DNA of 64,000 nucleotides from Cognatishimia sp. MH4019 (GCF_020177595.1 NZ_JAHTBL010000002.1:434001-498000); one strand, 5' to 3'; counted from the first letter of the stretch, positions 36,451 to 47,408 are shown. Notes: generated from the letters alone by a model not told the origin. Program-made: numbers and translations.

Positions 36451-37243
36451 TCCGACCCGCTCCGCTGCCCCCCGTATTATCGCGGTTGCAAATCAGAAGG
36501 GTGGTGTTGGCAAGACAACGACGACAATTAATCTCGCAGCGGCGTTGGCAGAGGATGGGTTGAATGTTCTTCTGGTCGATATCGACCCGCAGGGCAACGC
36601 CTCGACCGGGCTTGGGATTAATCCCGAAGATCGCACACGCACCGTTTATGATCTGTTGCTTGGCGACACGTCGCCTATGGCGGCGGCACGTGAGACGAAT
36701 GTCGATGGGCTGCTGATTATTCCGGCGACGACCGATCTTAGTTCAGCCGATATGGAGCTGATCTCGAACGAAAAGCGCAGCTTTGTGTTGCACGATGCGC
36801 TGCGACAGCCTGCGATGGCATCGCTAGAGCTAGACTATATCTTGATTGATTGCCCTCCATCGCTCAACATTTTGACGGTGAATGCGATGGTGGCTGCGGA
36901 TTCCGTTCTGGTCCCACTGCAGAGTGAATTCTTTGCTCTAGAGGGGCTTTCGCAACTTTTGCTCACTGTGAAAGAGGTGCGCGAAACGGCAAATTCCAAG
37001 CTGCGGATTGAAGGTGTCGTGCTGACAATGCACGATAACCGCAACAACTTGGCGAAACAGGTGGAAGAAGATGCGCGCTCAAATCTTGGGGATTTGGTCT
37101 TCGCGACTGTCGTGCCGCGGAATGTGCGGATCAGCGAGGCGCCGTCTTTCGCCTTGCCGGTGATTGACTACGATCCCACATCGAAAGGCGCGATCGCGTA
37201 TCGTATGCTGGCGCATGAGTTGCAGGAACGGCACGGAAATTAA
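36443..37243 (+). CDS. parA: Chromosome partitioning ATPase ParA
   Basis: A 266-residue Walker-type ATPase (Soj/ParA). It has the deviant Walker A NQKGGVGKTTTTINLAAAL near residue 18, LVDIDPQGNASTGLG, Walker B YILIDCPPSLNILTVNAM and FFALEGLSQLL. It moves ParB-parS complexes and so segregates the origin region. The start is GTG, overlapping the rsmG end by eight bases. The short N-terminus lacks a repressor-type helix-turn-helix, as usual for chromosomal ParA. Confidence 0.95.
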   Translation: MPDPTRSAAPRIIAVANQKGGVGKTTTTINLAAALAEDGLNVLLVDIDPQGNASTGLGINPEDRTRTVYDLLLGDTSPMAAARETNVDGLLIIPATTDLSSADMELISNEKRSFVLHDALRQPAMASLELDYILIDCPPSLNILTVNAMVAADSVLVPLQSEFFALEGLSQLLLTVKEVRETANSKLRIEGVVLTMHDNRNNLAKQVEEDARSNLGDLVFATVVPRNVRISEAPSFALPVIDYDPTSKGAIAYRMLAHELQERHGN

Positions 37244-37254
37244 GGAGCAGGATA

Positions 37255-38154
37255 ATGGCGAAGAAACCTGGAAAGTCGCGCGGCTTGGGCCGTGGCTTGT
37301 CGGCCTTGATGTCTGATGTCGCTTTAGAAACGGACGCCCGAGAAAACACAACGCCTACACGCCGCGCCGAGATGGCCGTGCCGGTTGAACAAATCAGTCC
37401 AAATCCAGATCAGCCGCGCCGCAGCTTCTCGGACCCAGAGCTCCAAGAGCTCGCGGCCTCGATCCGAGAAAATGGAATAATTCAGCCTTTGATCGTGCGT
37501 CGCACCGGAGAGACATCTTTTCAGATTGTCGCAGGGGAACGTCGCTGGCGCGCAGCCCAACTTGCTCAATTGCATGAAGTGCCCGTTGTTATTCGCGATC
37601 TGGACGATACCCAAGTGCTTGAATTCGCAATCATCGAGAATATTCAGCGCGAAGATCTTAACCCCTTGGAGGAGGGTGCCGGTTACCAGCAACTGATGGA
37701 AAGCTTCGGTCATACTCAAGAGAAGTTGGCAGAAGCGATGGGCAAGAGCCGAAGCTATATCGCCAATCTGATGCGTTTGTTGCAGCTTCCTGATGACGTG
37801 CAGGAGCTTCTGCGAAGCGGCAAGCTGTCCTCCGGCCACGCGCGGGCGCTGATCACGAGCGAGAACGCATCGGAGCTGGCCAAGAAGGTGATCAAAGACG
37901 GTCTGTCTGTGCGTGAGACAGAGCGGCTTGCCAAATCTCCAAAAACAGAGACAAAAAAGGCTGAAACTGCAGCGTCAAGGCCTGAGAAAGATGCAGATAC
38001 GAAGGCGCTTGAGGGCGATCTGAAGGCGGCAACCGGGATGAAGGTTGATATCGCGCATGACGGTGTGACGAATGCCGGTAAGCTGAGCATCAGCTATGCG
38101 TCGCTGGATCAGCTTGACGAGATTTGCCGCGTATTATCGTTGATTGAGCGCTAG
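37255..38154 (+). CDS. parB: Chromosome partitioning protein ParB
   Basis: A 299-residue parS-binding CTPase clamp. It has the basic ParA-interacting start (GKSRGLGRGLSALM), NPDQPRRSFSDPELQELAASI, the CTP-binding GERRWRAAQLA, ENIQREDLNPLEEGAGYQQL and the helix-turn-helix around LAEAMGKSRSYIANLMRLLQ. A charged linker (residues 215-250) leads to the dimer domain. Its targets are the two parS sites at 33960 and 35862. The stop shares CTAG with the hemW stop on the other strand. Confidence 0.95.
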   Translation: MAKKPGKSRGLGRGLSALMSDVALETDARENTTPTRRAEMAVPVEQISPNPDQPRRSFSDPELQELAASIRENGIIQPLIVRRTGETSFQIVAGERRWRAAQLAQLHEVPVVIRDLDDTQVLEFAIIENIQREDLNPLEEGAGYQQLMESFGHTQEKLAEAMGKSRSYIANLMRLLQLPDDVQELLRSGKLSSGHARALITSENASELAKKVIKDGLSVRETERLAKSPKTETKKAETAASRPEKDADTKALEGDLKAATGMKVDIAHDGVTNAGKLSISYASLDQLDEICRVLSLIER

Positions 38155-39344
38155 TCGACCAAAAGATCGCGTAAGACGGCATTTAGCAGCGGGCGGCCTT
38201 TCGGGGTGACCCGAAGGTGCCCAGAACCTCTCTCAAGCAGGTTCATTTCTTCTAAATTATTGATATTATTTAGAAAATTTTCTTTCTTTCCTAAGTCACC
38301 TAGCCGTATCAGATCAACACCCTGATTGACCCGCAGGCCCATCATCAACATTTCGACCGCCTGATCTTCTGCAGACACCGTCTCAACCTCTGCATCACCA
38401 GCGCCTGTCTTCTCGACCTGGTTCAGCCATTTGCTAGGCATAAGCGGTGTGGTCGTCGCCATTTTCTGCCCTTCAACCGTCACGCGACCATGCGCACCGG
38501 GGCCGATCCCAACATAATCCCCATAGGTCCAATAAATCATGTTGTGCTTCGAGATCGCGCCGTTTTTGGCGTGGTTAGAGACTTCGTAGCTCGGAAATCC
38601 GTGATCTGCGCAAAGCGCTTGCGTCAGCTCATACATATCAGCAGAGGCATCTTCATCGGGAAGGCCACGTAGAAGCCCACGGTCGTAACGTGCGCCAAAG
38701 GCCGTGCCGCTTTCGATCGTCAGCTGATAGAGCGACAGATGATCGACGGCCATCGACAGGGCTTCGCGCAACTCGATTTCCCAATCCGCAAGCGTTTGGT
38801 CCTGACGCGCGTAGATCAGATCAAAGCTGACCCGGTCAAAGCTGTTGCGGGCAATCTCGAAGGCGCGTTTTCCGTCATCGACGGAATGAAGCCGCCCCAG
38901 GCGTTTGAGATCAGCGTCATTCAGCGCCTGCATCCCCATCGAAACGCGATTGACCCCGGCATCGCGGAACGCATCGAATTTTGCCGCCTCAATGGAGGTT
39001 GGGTTTGCTTCAAGCGAAATCTCGATATCGTTCGCCCATGTCCACGTCTCCTGCGCGGCTTCTAGAATGCCAGCGACCGTGTCGGGGTGCATCAAGCTGG
39101 GTGTGCCGCCTCCGAAAAATATGGTGCTGAGAACGCGGCCTCCGGTTAATGCGCCGTATCGCGCGATCTCAGACCGGAAGGCGGACAACCACCGGCGTTG
39201 ATCGACGTGGTCAGAGACATGTGAGTTGAAATCGCAGTAGGGACATTTCGCCTGACAAAAGGGCCAGTGCAGATAAAGGCCGAAGCCCGCATTCTGCCAA
39301 TCCTCAATCGCCAAAACAGCCTGCGACGAGTTTTGCGAACGCAT
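38151..39344 (-). CDS. hemW: Heme chaperone HemW (radical SAM, formerly HemN-like)
   Basis: A 397-residue radical SAM protein with the cluster motif CQAKCPYCDFNSH, FFGGGTPSLM and SLEANPTSIE. It lacks the features of true HemN coproporphyrinogen oxidase and matches HemW, a heme-delivering protein. The ATG at 39344 makes it overlap rdgB by 41 bases; a TTG at 39314 giving MAIEDWQN would be closer to relatives. Near the C-terminus (38239-38305) a patch of very AT-rich DNA encodes KKENFLNNINNLEEMN, unlike the rest of the gene. Leftward operon rph-rdgB-hemW. Confidence 0.9.
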   Translation of the reverse strand: MRSQNSSQAVLAIEDWQNAGFGLYLHWPFCQAKCPYCDFNSHVSDHVDQRRWLSAFRSEIARYGALTGGRVLSTIFFGGGTPSLMHPDTVAGILEAAQETWTWANDIEISLEANPTSIEAAKFDAFRDAGVNRVSMGMQALNDADLKRLGRLHSVDDGKRAFEIARNSFDRVSFDLIYARQDQTLADWEIELREALSMAVDHLSLYQLTIESGTAFGARYDRGLLRGLPDEDASADMYELTQALCADHGFPSYEVSNHAKNGAISKHNMIYWTYGDYVGIGPGAHGRVTVEGQKMATTTPLMPSKWLNQVEKTGAGDAEVETVSAEDQAVEMLMMGLRVNQGVDLIRLGDLGKKENFLNNINNLEEMNLLERGSGHLRVTPKGRPLLNAVLRDLLVD

Positions 39345-39915
39345 CAGCGCGGTGGCTCATGGCGTGTTTCCTGGCGGGATCCATTTCGCCAAACGTCTCA
39401 ACCTCGCCATCGGGCAGGAAGACGGGGTCAAAGCCAAACCCATTGCCCCCGCGCATGGGCCAGATGACTTGGCCACGCACGATGCCTTCAAAGACCTCGT
39501 CATGACCATCGGGCCAGGCGAGACACAAAGTGCAGTTGAACTGCGCCTGCCGCGGGGCAGGAGCGTTTACCTTTTCCAGCCTGGTCCAGACCTTCTCCAT
39601 CGCCATGGGAAAGTCGCGGCCGTTTGGGGTTTCGGCCCAATCCGCTGTGTAAACACCGGGCGCGCCATTCAAAGCGTCAACGGAAATTCCGCTGTCGTCA
39701 GACAGCGCGGGCAGGCCGCTTTCCTTGGCAGCGAAATGCGCCTTAATCCGCGCATTGCCGACGAAATTGTCTTCGGTTTCTTCCGGCTCTGCAAAGCCCA
39801 GTGCTCCGGCAGAGACGACTTCAACCCCGAACGGCTCAAGCAGCGCGCCGATCTCGCGAACTTTGCCCGCGTTATGCGAGGCGATTACCAGTTTATTGTC
39901 AGTGAACTTACGCAC
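39304..39915 (-). CDS. rdgB: XTP/dITP pyrophosphatase RdgB
   Basis: A 203-residue Ham1-family enzyme that removes non-canonical purine nucleotides such as XTP and dITP. Signatures: [13 protein letters not shown] at the N-terminus, [19 protein letters not shown] and [15 protein letters not shown] with the catalytic residues, and [10 protein letters not shown] near the end. The GTG at 39915, overlapping the rph stop by eight bases, is the likely start; the open frame continues upstream inside rph but is not family-like. Confidence 0.94.
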   Translation of the reverse strand: MRKFTDNKLVIASHNAGKVREIGALLEPFGVEVVSAGALGFAEPEETEDNFVGNARIKAHFAAKESGLPALSDDSGISVDALNGAPGVYTADWAETPNGRDFPMAMEKVWTRLEKVNAPAPRQAQFNCTLCLAWPDGHDEVFEGIVRGQVIWPMRGGNGFGFDPVFLPDGEVETFGEMDPARKHAMSHRADAFAKLVAGCFGD

Positions 39916-40621
39916 CAACGGCGGCCTTTTGTGCTGCGACCAGTTCCCCCACACCCTTCTCGGCCAGATCAACAAGCTGATCCATCTGCGCGCGGCTGAA
40001 CGTGGCCCCTTCGGCAGACATCTGCACTTCAACCATCTGGCCGGTGCCTGTCATGATGAAGTTCCCGTCCACGCCCGCTTCGCTATCCTCGGGGTAATCC
40101 AGATCGAGCACAGGTTGGCCTGCGTAGATCCCGCAGCTTACGGCAGCAATATGGTCAACCAGCGGATCGGTGATGATGTCACCCGTTTTCATCAGCTTGT
40201 TGACAGCCATACGCAGCGCGACCCAACCGCCTGTGATGGAAGCGCATCGCGTTCCGCCATCGGCCTGGATCACATCGCAGTCTACCACGATCTGACGCTC
40301 GCCCATCGCAACGCGGTCCACACCAGCGCGCAGGCTGCGCCCGATTAGTCGCTGAATTTCCTGTGTCCGCCCGGATTGGCCGTTCTTCGCTTCACGCCGC
40401 ATCCGCGTGTGCGTTGCGCGCGGCAGCATTCCATACTCTGCCGTGACCCAGCCCAGACCGCTATTCTTCAGAAACGGGGGCACACGTTCATCGACCGACG
40501 CCGTGCACAGCACATGCGTGTCGCCACATTTGATCAGGCACGACCCTTCCGCATGGCGTGTAACGTCCGTTTCAATTGAAATCGCGCGCATTTCGTCCAG
40601 CGCTCTGCCCGAAGGTCTCAT
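39908..40621 (-). CDS. rph: Ribonuclease PH
   Basis: A 237-residue phosphorolytic 3'-exoribonuclease that trims tRNA 3' ends. Signatures: [54 protein letters not shown] (close to the phosphate-binding arginines) and [19 protein letters not shown]. Full length. It starts the operon rph-rdgB-hemW and is divergent from hrcA with 115 bases between the starts. Confidence 0.96.
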   Translation of the reverse strand: MRPSGRALDEMRAISIETDVTRHAEGSCLIKCGDTHVLCTASVDERVPPFLKNSGLGWVTAEYGMLPRATHTRMRREAKNGQSGRTQEIQRLIGRSLRAGVDRVAMGERQIVVDCDVIQADGGTRCASITGGWVALRMAVNKLMKTGDIITDPLVDHIAAVSCGIYAGQPVLDLDYPEDSEAGVDGNFIMTGTGQMVEVQMSAEGATFSRAQMDQLVDLAEKGVGELVAAQKAAVGA

Positions 40622-40736
40622 AAGGTCATCCTTTGATGTTTGTCCGTGGGATACCTATCTCTGAGTGCAAAGCGCAACCCCGATTGACGATGTCTCTCAG
40701 ACCGATTTAATGCGCGGGGGCCCTACAGGAACGGTG

Positions 40737-41801
40737 ATGTCGGAAGAACCGAAGATCCTCGACCAGATGAATGACCGCTCGCGCGAAGTGTTTCGTCGCG
40801 TGGTTGAGGGATATCTGGACAGCGGCGACCCAGTTGGTTCGCGAACGCTGACACGCACGATGTCCGAACGGGTGAGCGCCGCTACGATCCGCAATGTGAT
40901 GCAGGATCTTGAGTATCTGGGCCTTCTCGACAGCCCCCATATCTCGGCCGGGCGGGTGCCGACGCAGCTTGGCTTGCGCATGTTTGTCGACGGCATCCTC
41001 GAGGTAGGCGATCTGCAAAACGAGGATCGCGATAAGATTGAGCGGACGCTGACCTCTAACGAATCTGACGTCTCGGGGATGCTGGATCGCGTCGGCTCGG
41101 CGTTGTCGGGGATCACGCAAGGGGCCAGTCTTGTTCTAACGCCAAAGCACGAAGCGCCAATCAAACATATCGAGTTCGTCTCCCTTGGAGCGGACCGCGC
41201 GTTGGTTGTTCTGGTTTTTGCTGATGGCCATGTTGAGAACCGCGTTTTCACCCCGCCTCTGGGTCAAACACCGTCCTCAATGCGAGAGGCCGCGAACTTT
41301 CTGAATGCCCTGGCCGAGGGGAAAACCCTGACCGAATTGCGTCGCACGATGACCAAGGATATCTCGGCCAAGCGTCAGCAGATCGACACGCTCGCCCATG
41401 ATCTGGTCGAAAGCGGGCTTGCCGTTTGGGAAAACGAAGGGGACGTGCATGAACGTCTCATCGTGCGGGGTCGGGCGAATCTGTTGAATTCTGATGATGA
41501 AACCGCCGATCTTGATTTGATCAAAACGCTCTTTGATGACCTCGAACGTAAGCGCGACATTGCTGAATTTCTCGAACTGACCGAGGAAGGCGATGGTGTG
41601 CGCATTTTTATCGGCTCCGAGAACAAGCTTTTTTCACTTTCGGGTTCCTCTTTGGTGGTCTCTCCCTATATGAACGCGGACCGTAAGATCATTGGTGCCG
41701 TCGGCGTCATTGGCCCAACACGTCTGAACTACGGACGCATCGTGCCAATCGTCGATTATACCGCGCAGTTGGTCGGAAAATTAATCTCGGACCGAGGCTA
41801 G
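40737..41801 (+). CDS. hrcA: Heat-inducible transcription repressor HrcA
   Basis: A 354-residue repressor. The N-terminal winged helix-turn-helix has SREVFRRVVEGYLDSGDPVGSRTL and SAATIRNVMQDLEYLGLL (in parts); the GAF-like core and dimer domain follow, and SPHISAGRVPTQLGLRMFVD is the family signature. HrcA binds CIRCE elements at groESL and responds to GroEL. I saw no CIRCE upstream of hrcA or elsewhere here, so its targets lie outside. ATG at 40737 follows AGGA; the frame is open upstream. grpE follows after 12 bases. Confidence 0.95.
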   Translation: MSEEPKILDQMNDRSREVFRRVVEGYLDSGDPVGSRTLTRTMSERVSAATIRNVMQDLEYLGLLDSPHISAGRVPTQLGLRMFVDGILEVGDLQNEDRDKIERTLTSNESDVSGMLDRVGSALSGITQGASLVLTPKHEAPIKHIEFVSLGADRALVVLVFADGHVENRVFTPPLGQTPSSMREAANFLNALAEGKTLTELRRTMTKDISAKRQQIDTLAHDLVESGLAVWENEGDVHERLIVRGRANLLNSDDETADLDLIKTLFDDLERKRDIAEFLELTEEGDGVRIFIGSENKLFSLSGSSLVVSPYMNADRKIIGAVGVIGPTRLNYGRIVPIVDYTAQLVGKLISDRG

Positions 41802-41813
41802 AAAGAAAAGTAG

Positions 41814-42377
41814 ATGGCAGACGCGAAGAAAGAAGACGATTTTCTGGACGATGTGGACATGGCCGAGGCAGAGGAATTTGCCGAAGACGCCATGGAATAC
41901 GATGATGAAGCGCTTGAGTTGGATGCGCTAAAGGCCGAGCGTGATGAGTTCAAGGACCGTTTCATGCGCGCCTTGGCCGATGCCGAAAACTCGCGCAAGC
42001 GGTCTGACCGTGATCGCCGCGAGGCCGAGCAATATGGTGGCTCCAAATTGGCCCGTGATCTGCTGCCCGTTTACGACAATATGAAGCGTGCGGTTGAAGC
42101 TGCGACCGATGAGCAGAAAGAAGTATCTGCCGCGCTGATCGAGGGTGTGGAGCTGACGATGCGCGAGCTTCTCAACACGTTCAAGAAGCATGGGATCGAG
42201 CCTATTTCACCCCAAGTCGGTGATAAATTCGATCCGCAGCTGCATCAGGCCATGTTCGAAGCCCCTGTGCCAGATACCAAGGCCGGCGACATTATTCAGG
42301 TCGCTGCCGAAGGGTTCATGCTTTACGATCGGCTGTTGCGCCCGGCGCAAGTCGGGGTGTCTTCGACGCCAGGCTAA
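41814..42377 (+). CDS. grpE: Nucleotide exchange factor GrpE
   Basis: A 187-residue DnaK cofactor. The N-terminus is acidic (residues 1-45), followed by the long coiled-coil helix with RFMRALADAENSRKRSDRDR, then the beta domain with KFDPQLHQAMFEAP and DIIQVAAEGFMLYDRLLRPA, the standard signature. It is the second gene of hrcA-grpE. Its stop overlaps the mutS stop on the other strand by four bases (CTAA). Confidence 0.96.
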   Translation: MADAKKEDDFLDDVDMAEAEEFAEDAMEYDDEALELDALKAERDEFKDRFMRALADAENSRKRSDRDRREAEQYGGSKLARDLLPVYDNMKRAVEAATDEQKEVSAALIEGVELTMRELLNTFKKHGIEPISPQVGDKFDPQLHQAMFEAPVPDTKAGDIIQVAAEGFMLYDRLLRPAQVGVSSTPG

Positions 42378-45004
42378 GCCTTCTTGGACAGCGCTTTCAG
42401 CTCATAAATCAAGTTAAGTGCATCCTTGGGGGTAAGTTCGTCTGGGACGATATCGCCAAGACGCGCGTCCACTTTCGAGGATTGAGGCGCTGCGACTGGC
42501 GTTTCAGGTGTCGCCGCAAAAAGCGGCAGATCGTCGATCAGCGCCGCAACTTTTGCGCCACCGCTGCCCTCTCCGCTTTCCAGTTCGGCCAAGATTGTCT
42601 TGGCACGGTTCACGACTTTGCCGGGCAGCCCGGCAAGGCGCGCGACTTGCACACCGTAAGACCGATCCGCTGCGCCGCGTTTCACCTCATGTAGGAAGAT
42701 GACCTCTCCGTCCCACTCCTTTACGGTGACAGTGGCGTTATCCACGCTATCCATCCGAGACGAGAGTGCGGTAAGCTCATGATAATGCGTTGCAAATAAG
42801 GCGCGGCATTGGTTTTCATCATGCAGATGCTCCAATGTCGCCCACGCGATGGAAAGCCCGTCATAGGTTGCCGTGCCGCGTCCTATCTCATCCAGGATCA
42901 CCAGCGCGCGGCTATCGGCTTGATTCAGGATCGCGGCGGTTTCGACCATCTCGACCATAAAGGTCGAGCGCCCGCGCGCCAGATCATCAGATGCGCCAAC
43001 GCGTGAGAATAGCTGTGACACTAGCCCGATATGCGCCTTGCTCGCAGGCACGAACGATCCCATCTGCGCAAGCAGCGCGATAATCGCGTTTTGGCGCAGG
43101 AAAGTCGACTTACCCGCCATATTCGGACCGGTCAGCAGCCAAACCCGCGGATCGTCTTCGCCCAACACACAGGTATTGGCCACAAACGGCGCGCCGTTTT
43201 GCTTGCGCAACGCCTGTTCCACAACTGGATGACGCCCGTTCTCGACCATGAAGCGGCGCGAGGCATCCATGATCGGACGGCTCCAGCCTTCATCGACCGC
43301 AAGGTCGGCCAAAGCGGTGGTCACGTCGATCTCCGCCAGCGCTTTGGAAGCCGCTCCAATAGCCGCCGCATTTTCCAAAATTGCGTCTTTTAGGCTTTCA
43401 TAGAGCCGCTTTTCGATCTCAAGCGCCCGGTGACCGGCGTTGAGGATCTTGGTCTCCAACTCAGACAACTCAACCGTGGTGAAGCGGACCTGATTTGCGG
43501 TTGTCTGCCGGTGAATGAACGTCTCGTTCAGCGGCTCAGAGAGCATCTTCTCGGCATGGGTCGCTGTGGTTTCGATGAAATAGCCCAGCACATTATTATG
43601 CTTGATCTTCAAAGACGAAACGCCTGTTTTTTCGGCATAGGTCTTTTGCAGTCCCGCCACAACGCCGCGCCCTTCATCGCGCAAGACGCGTGCTTCATCC
43701 AGTTCCGGATCATAGGCGGGCGCGATGAAGCCGCCATCGCGGGCCAGCAGGGGCGGTTCGGCCACGAGTGCGTCGTCCAGAAGATCAATGAGTGCGCCGT
43801 GACCTTTCAGCGCCTCAAACGAGGATGATAGCGGTTTGGGCAGATCATCGGGCGGTGTCAGCGCCTCGGCTGCTGTCAGTCCGTTGCGAATGGCTGCAAG
43901 ATCGCGCGGTCCGCCACGGTCGAGCCCCAGGCGTGACAAAGCACGATCCAGATCGGGCACGTTGCGCAGCGCCTCGCGGATATCTGACCGAAACCGGCTT
44001 TGGCTCACAGCATAGTCCAACGCCTCGTGCCGCGCCCCGATCAGGGCAAGATCGCAAGACGGGGCGGACAGGCGTTGCTCTAACAAACGACCACCGGCAG
44101 CGGTAACCGTCCGGTCAATCGCTGCAATCAACGACCCGTCACGACCGCCAGACAGGCTTGCCGTCAGCTCAAGATTGCGGCGCGTTGCGGGGTCAATTTG
44201 CATCGTTCCGCCCAGCGCCTCTTTAACGGGCGGGCGGAGCAGGGGAATGTTCCCTTTCTGCGTCAGATCGAGATAGTCGACCAAAGCCAGAAGTGCGGCC
44301 ATTTCCGGGCGATCAAATTGGCCAAACCCGTCCAGACCTGCGACGCCGAACACCTGAGACAAGCGCGCCTCGGCGGCGGTGCTGTCAAACGATCCGCGCG
44401 CAAGCCCGGTCAGATGCGCCCCAGAGTCAGAGACTATGTCTGCCAAATCCGCTTCCAGCGTTTCAGAGACAAGCACTTCGCGCGGGGCAATTCTTGCCAG
44501 TTCGAACCCCAGCTTGGGGCGCGGGCAGGGAATAACATGCAGCGACCCGGTGGAGATATCGACCCATGCGATAGCGCCTTTCTCTCGGACCTCGGCAAAG
44601 CTGGCAAGGAAGTTATGCCGCCGCGCCTCCAGCAGGCTTTCCTCGGTCAATGTGCCTGGTGTCACCAGCCGAACGACACCCCGTTTCACAACAGATTTCG
44701 AGCCGCGCTTCTTCGCCTCTGCGGGGCTTTCGAGCTGCTCGCAAACGGCGACGCGAAACTGCTTGCGGATCAGCGTCAGCAAATAGCTTTCGGCGGCATG
44801 AACAGGAACGCCGCACATCGGAATATCTTCGCCCAGATGCTTGCCGCGCTTGGTTAACGCAATGTCGAGCGCTTCGGCTGCGGCCACGGCATCGTCAAAG
44901 AACAGCTCGTAGAAGTCACCCATCCGATAGAACAGCAGCGCGTCGGGATACTCCGCCTTGATCTCAAGAAATTGCGCCATCATGGGCGTGATCGCCGCGT
45001 TCAC
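42374..45004 (-). CDS. mutS: DNA mismatch repair protein MutS
   Basis: An 876-residue mismatch-recognition ATPase. The mismatch-contacting Phe-x-Glu is in GDFYELFFDDA near the N-terminus; the ATPase has Walker A LLTGPNMAGKSTFLRQNAI, DDLARGRSTFMVEM, Walker B LVILDEIGRGTATYDG and the H-loop ALFATHYHEL. The C-terminal helix-turn-helix ends DALNLIYELKALSKKA. The GTG at 45004 has AAGGGGG upstream; the open frame extends further up but has no family character there. mutL is not nearby. Confidence 0.97.
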   Translation of the reverse strand: MNAAITPMMAQFLEIKAEYPDALLFYRMGDFYELFFDDAVAAAEALDIALTKRGKHLGEDIPMCGVPVHAAESYLLTLIRKQFRVAVCEQLESPAEAKKRGSKSVVKRGVVRLVTPGTLTEESLLEARRHNFLASFAEVREKGAIAWVDISTGSLHVIPCPRPKLGFELARIAPREVLVSETLEADLADIVSDSGAHLTGLARGSFDSTAAEARLSQVFGVAGLDGFGQFDRPEMAALLALVDYLDLTQKGNIPLLRPPVKEALGGTMQIDPATRRNLELTASLSGGRDGSLIAAIDRTVTAAGGRLLEQRLSAPSCDLALIGARHEALDYAVSQSRFRSDIREALRNVPDLDRALSRLGLDRGGPRDLAAIRNGLTAAEALTPPDDLPKPLSSSFEALKGHGALIDLLDDALVAEPPLLARDGGFIAPAYDPELDEARVLRDEGRGVVAGLQKTYAEKTGVSSLKIKHNNVLGYFIETTATHAEKMLSEPLNETFIHRQTTANQVRFTTVELSELETKILNAGHRALEIEKRLYESLKDAILENAAAIGAASKALAEIDVTTALADLAVDEGWSRPIMDASRRFMVENGRHPVVEQALRKQNGAPFVANTCVLGEDDPRVWLLTGPNMAGKSTFLRQNAIIALLAQMGSFVPASKAHIGLVSQLFSRVGASDDLARGRSTFMVEMVETAAILNQADSRALVILDEIGRGTATYDGLSIAWATLEHLHDENQCRALFATHYHELTALSSRMDSVDNATVTVKEWDGEVIFLHEVKRGAADRSYGVQVARLAGLPGKVVNRAKTILAELESGEGSGGAKVAALIDDLPLFAATPETPVAAPQSSKVDARLGDIVPDELTPKDALNLIYELKALSKKA

Positions 45005-45152
45005 CCGATTGCCCCCTTCGGTCTTTTGCCGCGTCAGACTACTCAAGCCAGCGGGCGGATGGAAGGGCCGGTGCGTGCCAATTCTCCGGTTCCGTTCGCG
45101 CGGCAAATGAGGAATAGTGCGCCTCACTTTTCAATGAGAGGACCGCCCGCAC

Positions 45153-47408
45153 ATGTCGAACCCCAAACATACCCGCGAGGACGCGCTGGCTTTTCACCTT
45201 GAGCCGACGCCGGGCAAGTTCGAGATCACCGCGACGGTTCCGATGACGACACAGCGCGACCTTTCGTTGGCGTATTCACCCGGCGTCGCCGTGCCCTGCG
45301 AAGAGATAGCAGAGACCCCTGAGACCGCTTACGACTACACGAACAAAGGCAACCTTGTGGCCGTGATTTCGAACGGCACCGCGGTGCTGGGGTTGGGTAA
45401 TCTTGGCGCGCTGGCCTCCAAACCGGTGATGGAGGGTAAGGCCGTTTTGTTCAAACGGTTCGCCGATGTGAACTCCATCGATATTGAGCTGGATACCGAA
45501 GACCCGGAGGCTTTCATTCAGGCCGTCAAGTTGATGGGTCCGACCTTTGGCGGCATTAACCTTGAGGACATCAAGGCGCCGGAATGTTTCATCATTGAGC
45601 AGCGCCTGAAAGAGGAAATGGATATCCCGGTCTTCCATGACGACCAGCATGGAACGGCGGTGATCTGTGCCGCTGGACTGATTAACGCCTTGCACCTGAC
45701 GGGCAAGAAAATTGAAGACTGCAAGATCGTCTTAAATGGCGCAGGGGCCGCCGGCATCGCCTGTATTGAACTGCTCAAGGCAATGGGCGCCAAGCATGAC
45801 AATTGCATTGTTTGCGACACCAAAGGCGTCATTTACCAAGGTCGTACCGAGGGGATGAACCAGTGGAAATCGGGGCATGCCGCACGCACCGATGCACGGT
45901 CCTTGGAAGATGCAATGCGTGATGCGGATGTATTTCTGGGCGTCTCGGCGCGTGGTGCGGTGACCAAGGATATGGTCGCCAGCATGGCCGATAATCCGGT
46001 GATTTTCGCGATGGCGAACCCAGACCCAGAGATCACGCCAGAAGAAGCCCATGAGGTGCGTGTTGATGCGATTGTTGCGACCGGTCGTTCTGATTATCCC
46101 AATCAAGTCAATAACGTGCTGGGGTTCCCCTACCTTTTCCGAGGCGCGCTGGACATTCATGCACGCGCCATCAATGACGAGATGAAGATCGCTTGCGCGC
46201 AGGCCTTGGCTGAACTCGCGCGCGAGGATGTCCCGGACGAAGTTGCAATGGCCTATGGCCGAAAGCTGAGCTTTGGGCGGGATTACATTATCCCCACACC
46301 GTTCGATCCGCGCCTGATTTACACGATCCCCCCCGCTGTCGCCAAAGCCGGGATGGAGACGGGGGCGGCGCGGCGCCCCATCGTCGATATCGAGAATTAC
46401 GAGCTGACGCTCAAATCCCGCATGGACCCGACCGCGTCAATCTTGCGAGGGCTCAATGCGCGGGCGCGCTCCAAGCAGGCGACGATGGTGTTTGCCGAGG
46501 GTGATGATGAACGCGTGTTGCGCGCTGCTGTGAGCTATCAGCGTTCTGGAATGGGCAAAGCATTGGTCGTTGGTCGTGAGGATGACGTCAAAATGCGCCT
46601 CGATGGTGCAGGTCTTGGTGATGCTGTGCGCGAGCTAACCGTGGTTAACGCCGCGAACACAACGCATCTCGAAACCTATAAGGATTTTCTGTACGAGCGT
46701 TTGAACCGCAAGGGGTTTGATCGCACCGATATTCACCGACTTGCGGCCCGCGACAGGCATGTTTTCTCGGCTTTGATGTTGGCGCATGGCCATGCGGATG
46801 GTCTGGTGACCGGGGCGACACGCAAGTCTGCTCATGTGCTTGGCTTGATGAACCACGTTTTCGATGTGAGCGTCGGTGATGATGTCGTCGGCGTTACGGC
46901 GATTCTGCATCGTGGGCGGATTGTGCTGATTACCGATACTCTGGTGCATGAATGGCCTGACGAAACCGATCTTGCCAATATTGCGGTGCGCGGGGCCGAG
47001 GTTGCGCGCACCTTTGGCCTTGATCCGCGCGTCGCTTTTGTCAGTTTTTCGACCTTCGGTTACCCGGTTTCTGAACGCGCCGAGAAGATGCATATGGCGC
47101 CTAAAGTGCTCGACGCGCGCGGGGTTGATTTCGAGTATGAAGGCGAAATGACTGTAGATGTTGCGCTCAACACGCAAGCCCGCGAAGCCTATCCGTTCTC
47201 GCGGTTGACCGGCCCGGCCAACGTGTTGGTTGTTCCTGCGCGGCACTCTGCGTCGATCTCGGTCAAGTTGATGCAGGAAATGGCAGGAGCGACGGTGATC
47301 GGGCCGATCCTGACGGGCGTCGACCGCCCGATCCAGATCTGTTCAACTGTGTCGACAGCGAATGACATCATGAACATGGCCGTGATCGCGGCATGTAACG
47401 TCAAATGA
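45153..47408 (+). CDS. maeB: NADP-dependent malic enzyme with phosphotransacetylase-like domain
   Basis: A 751-residue MaeB-type protein converting malate to pyruvate and CO2. Residues 1-420 are the malic enzyme part ([12 protein letters not shown], the catalytic [14 protein letters not shown], the NADP fold [15 protein letters not shown]). Residues 430-751 resemble phosphotransacetylase, which in MaeB is regulatory rather than active. The protein is full length. The stop overlaps the PfkB gene start by four bases. Confidence 0.94.
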   Translation: MSNPKHTREDALAFHLEPTPGKFEITATVPMTTQRDLSLAYSPGVAVPCEEIAETPETAYDYTNKGNLVAVISNGTAVLGLGNLGALASKPVMEGKAVLFKRFADVNSIDIELDTEDPEAFIQAVKLMGPTFGGINLEDIKAPECFIIEQRLKEEMDIPVFHDDQHGTAVICAAGLINALHLTGKKIEDCKIVLNGAGAAGIACIELLKAMGAKHDNCIVCDTKGVIYQGRTEGMNQWKSGHAARTDARSLEDAMRDADVFLGVSARGAVTKDMVASMADNPVIFAMANPDPEITPEEAHEVRVDAIVATGRSDYPNQVNNVLGFPYLFRGALDIHARAINDEMKIACAQALAELAREDVPDEVAMAYGRKLSFGRDYIIPTPFDPRLIYTIPPAVAKAGMETGAARRPIVDIENYELTLKSRMDPTASILRGLNARARSKQATMVFAEGDDERVLRAAVSYQRSGMGKALVVGREDDVKMRLDGAGLGDAVRELTVVNAANTTHLETYKDFLYERLNRKGFDRTDIHRLAARDRHVFSALMLAHGHADGLVTGATRKSAHVLGLMNHVFDVSVGDDVVGVTAILHRGRIVLITDTLVHEWPDETDLANIAVRGAEVARTFGLDPRVAFVSFSTFGYPVSERAEKMHMAPKVLDARGVDFEYEGEMTVDVALNTQAREAYPFSRLTGPANVLVVPARHSASISVKLMQEMAGATVIGPILTGVDRPIQICSTVSTANDIMNMAVIAACNVK

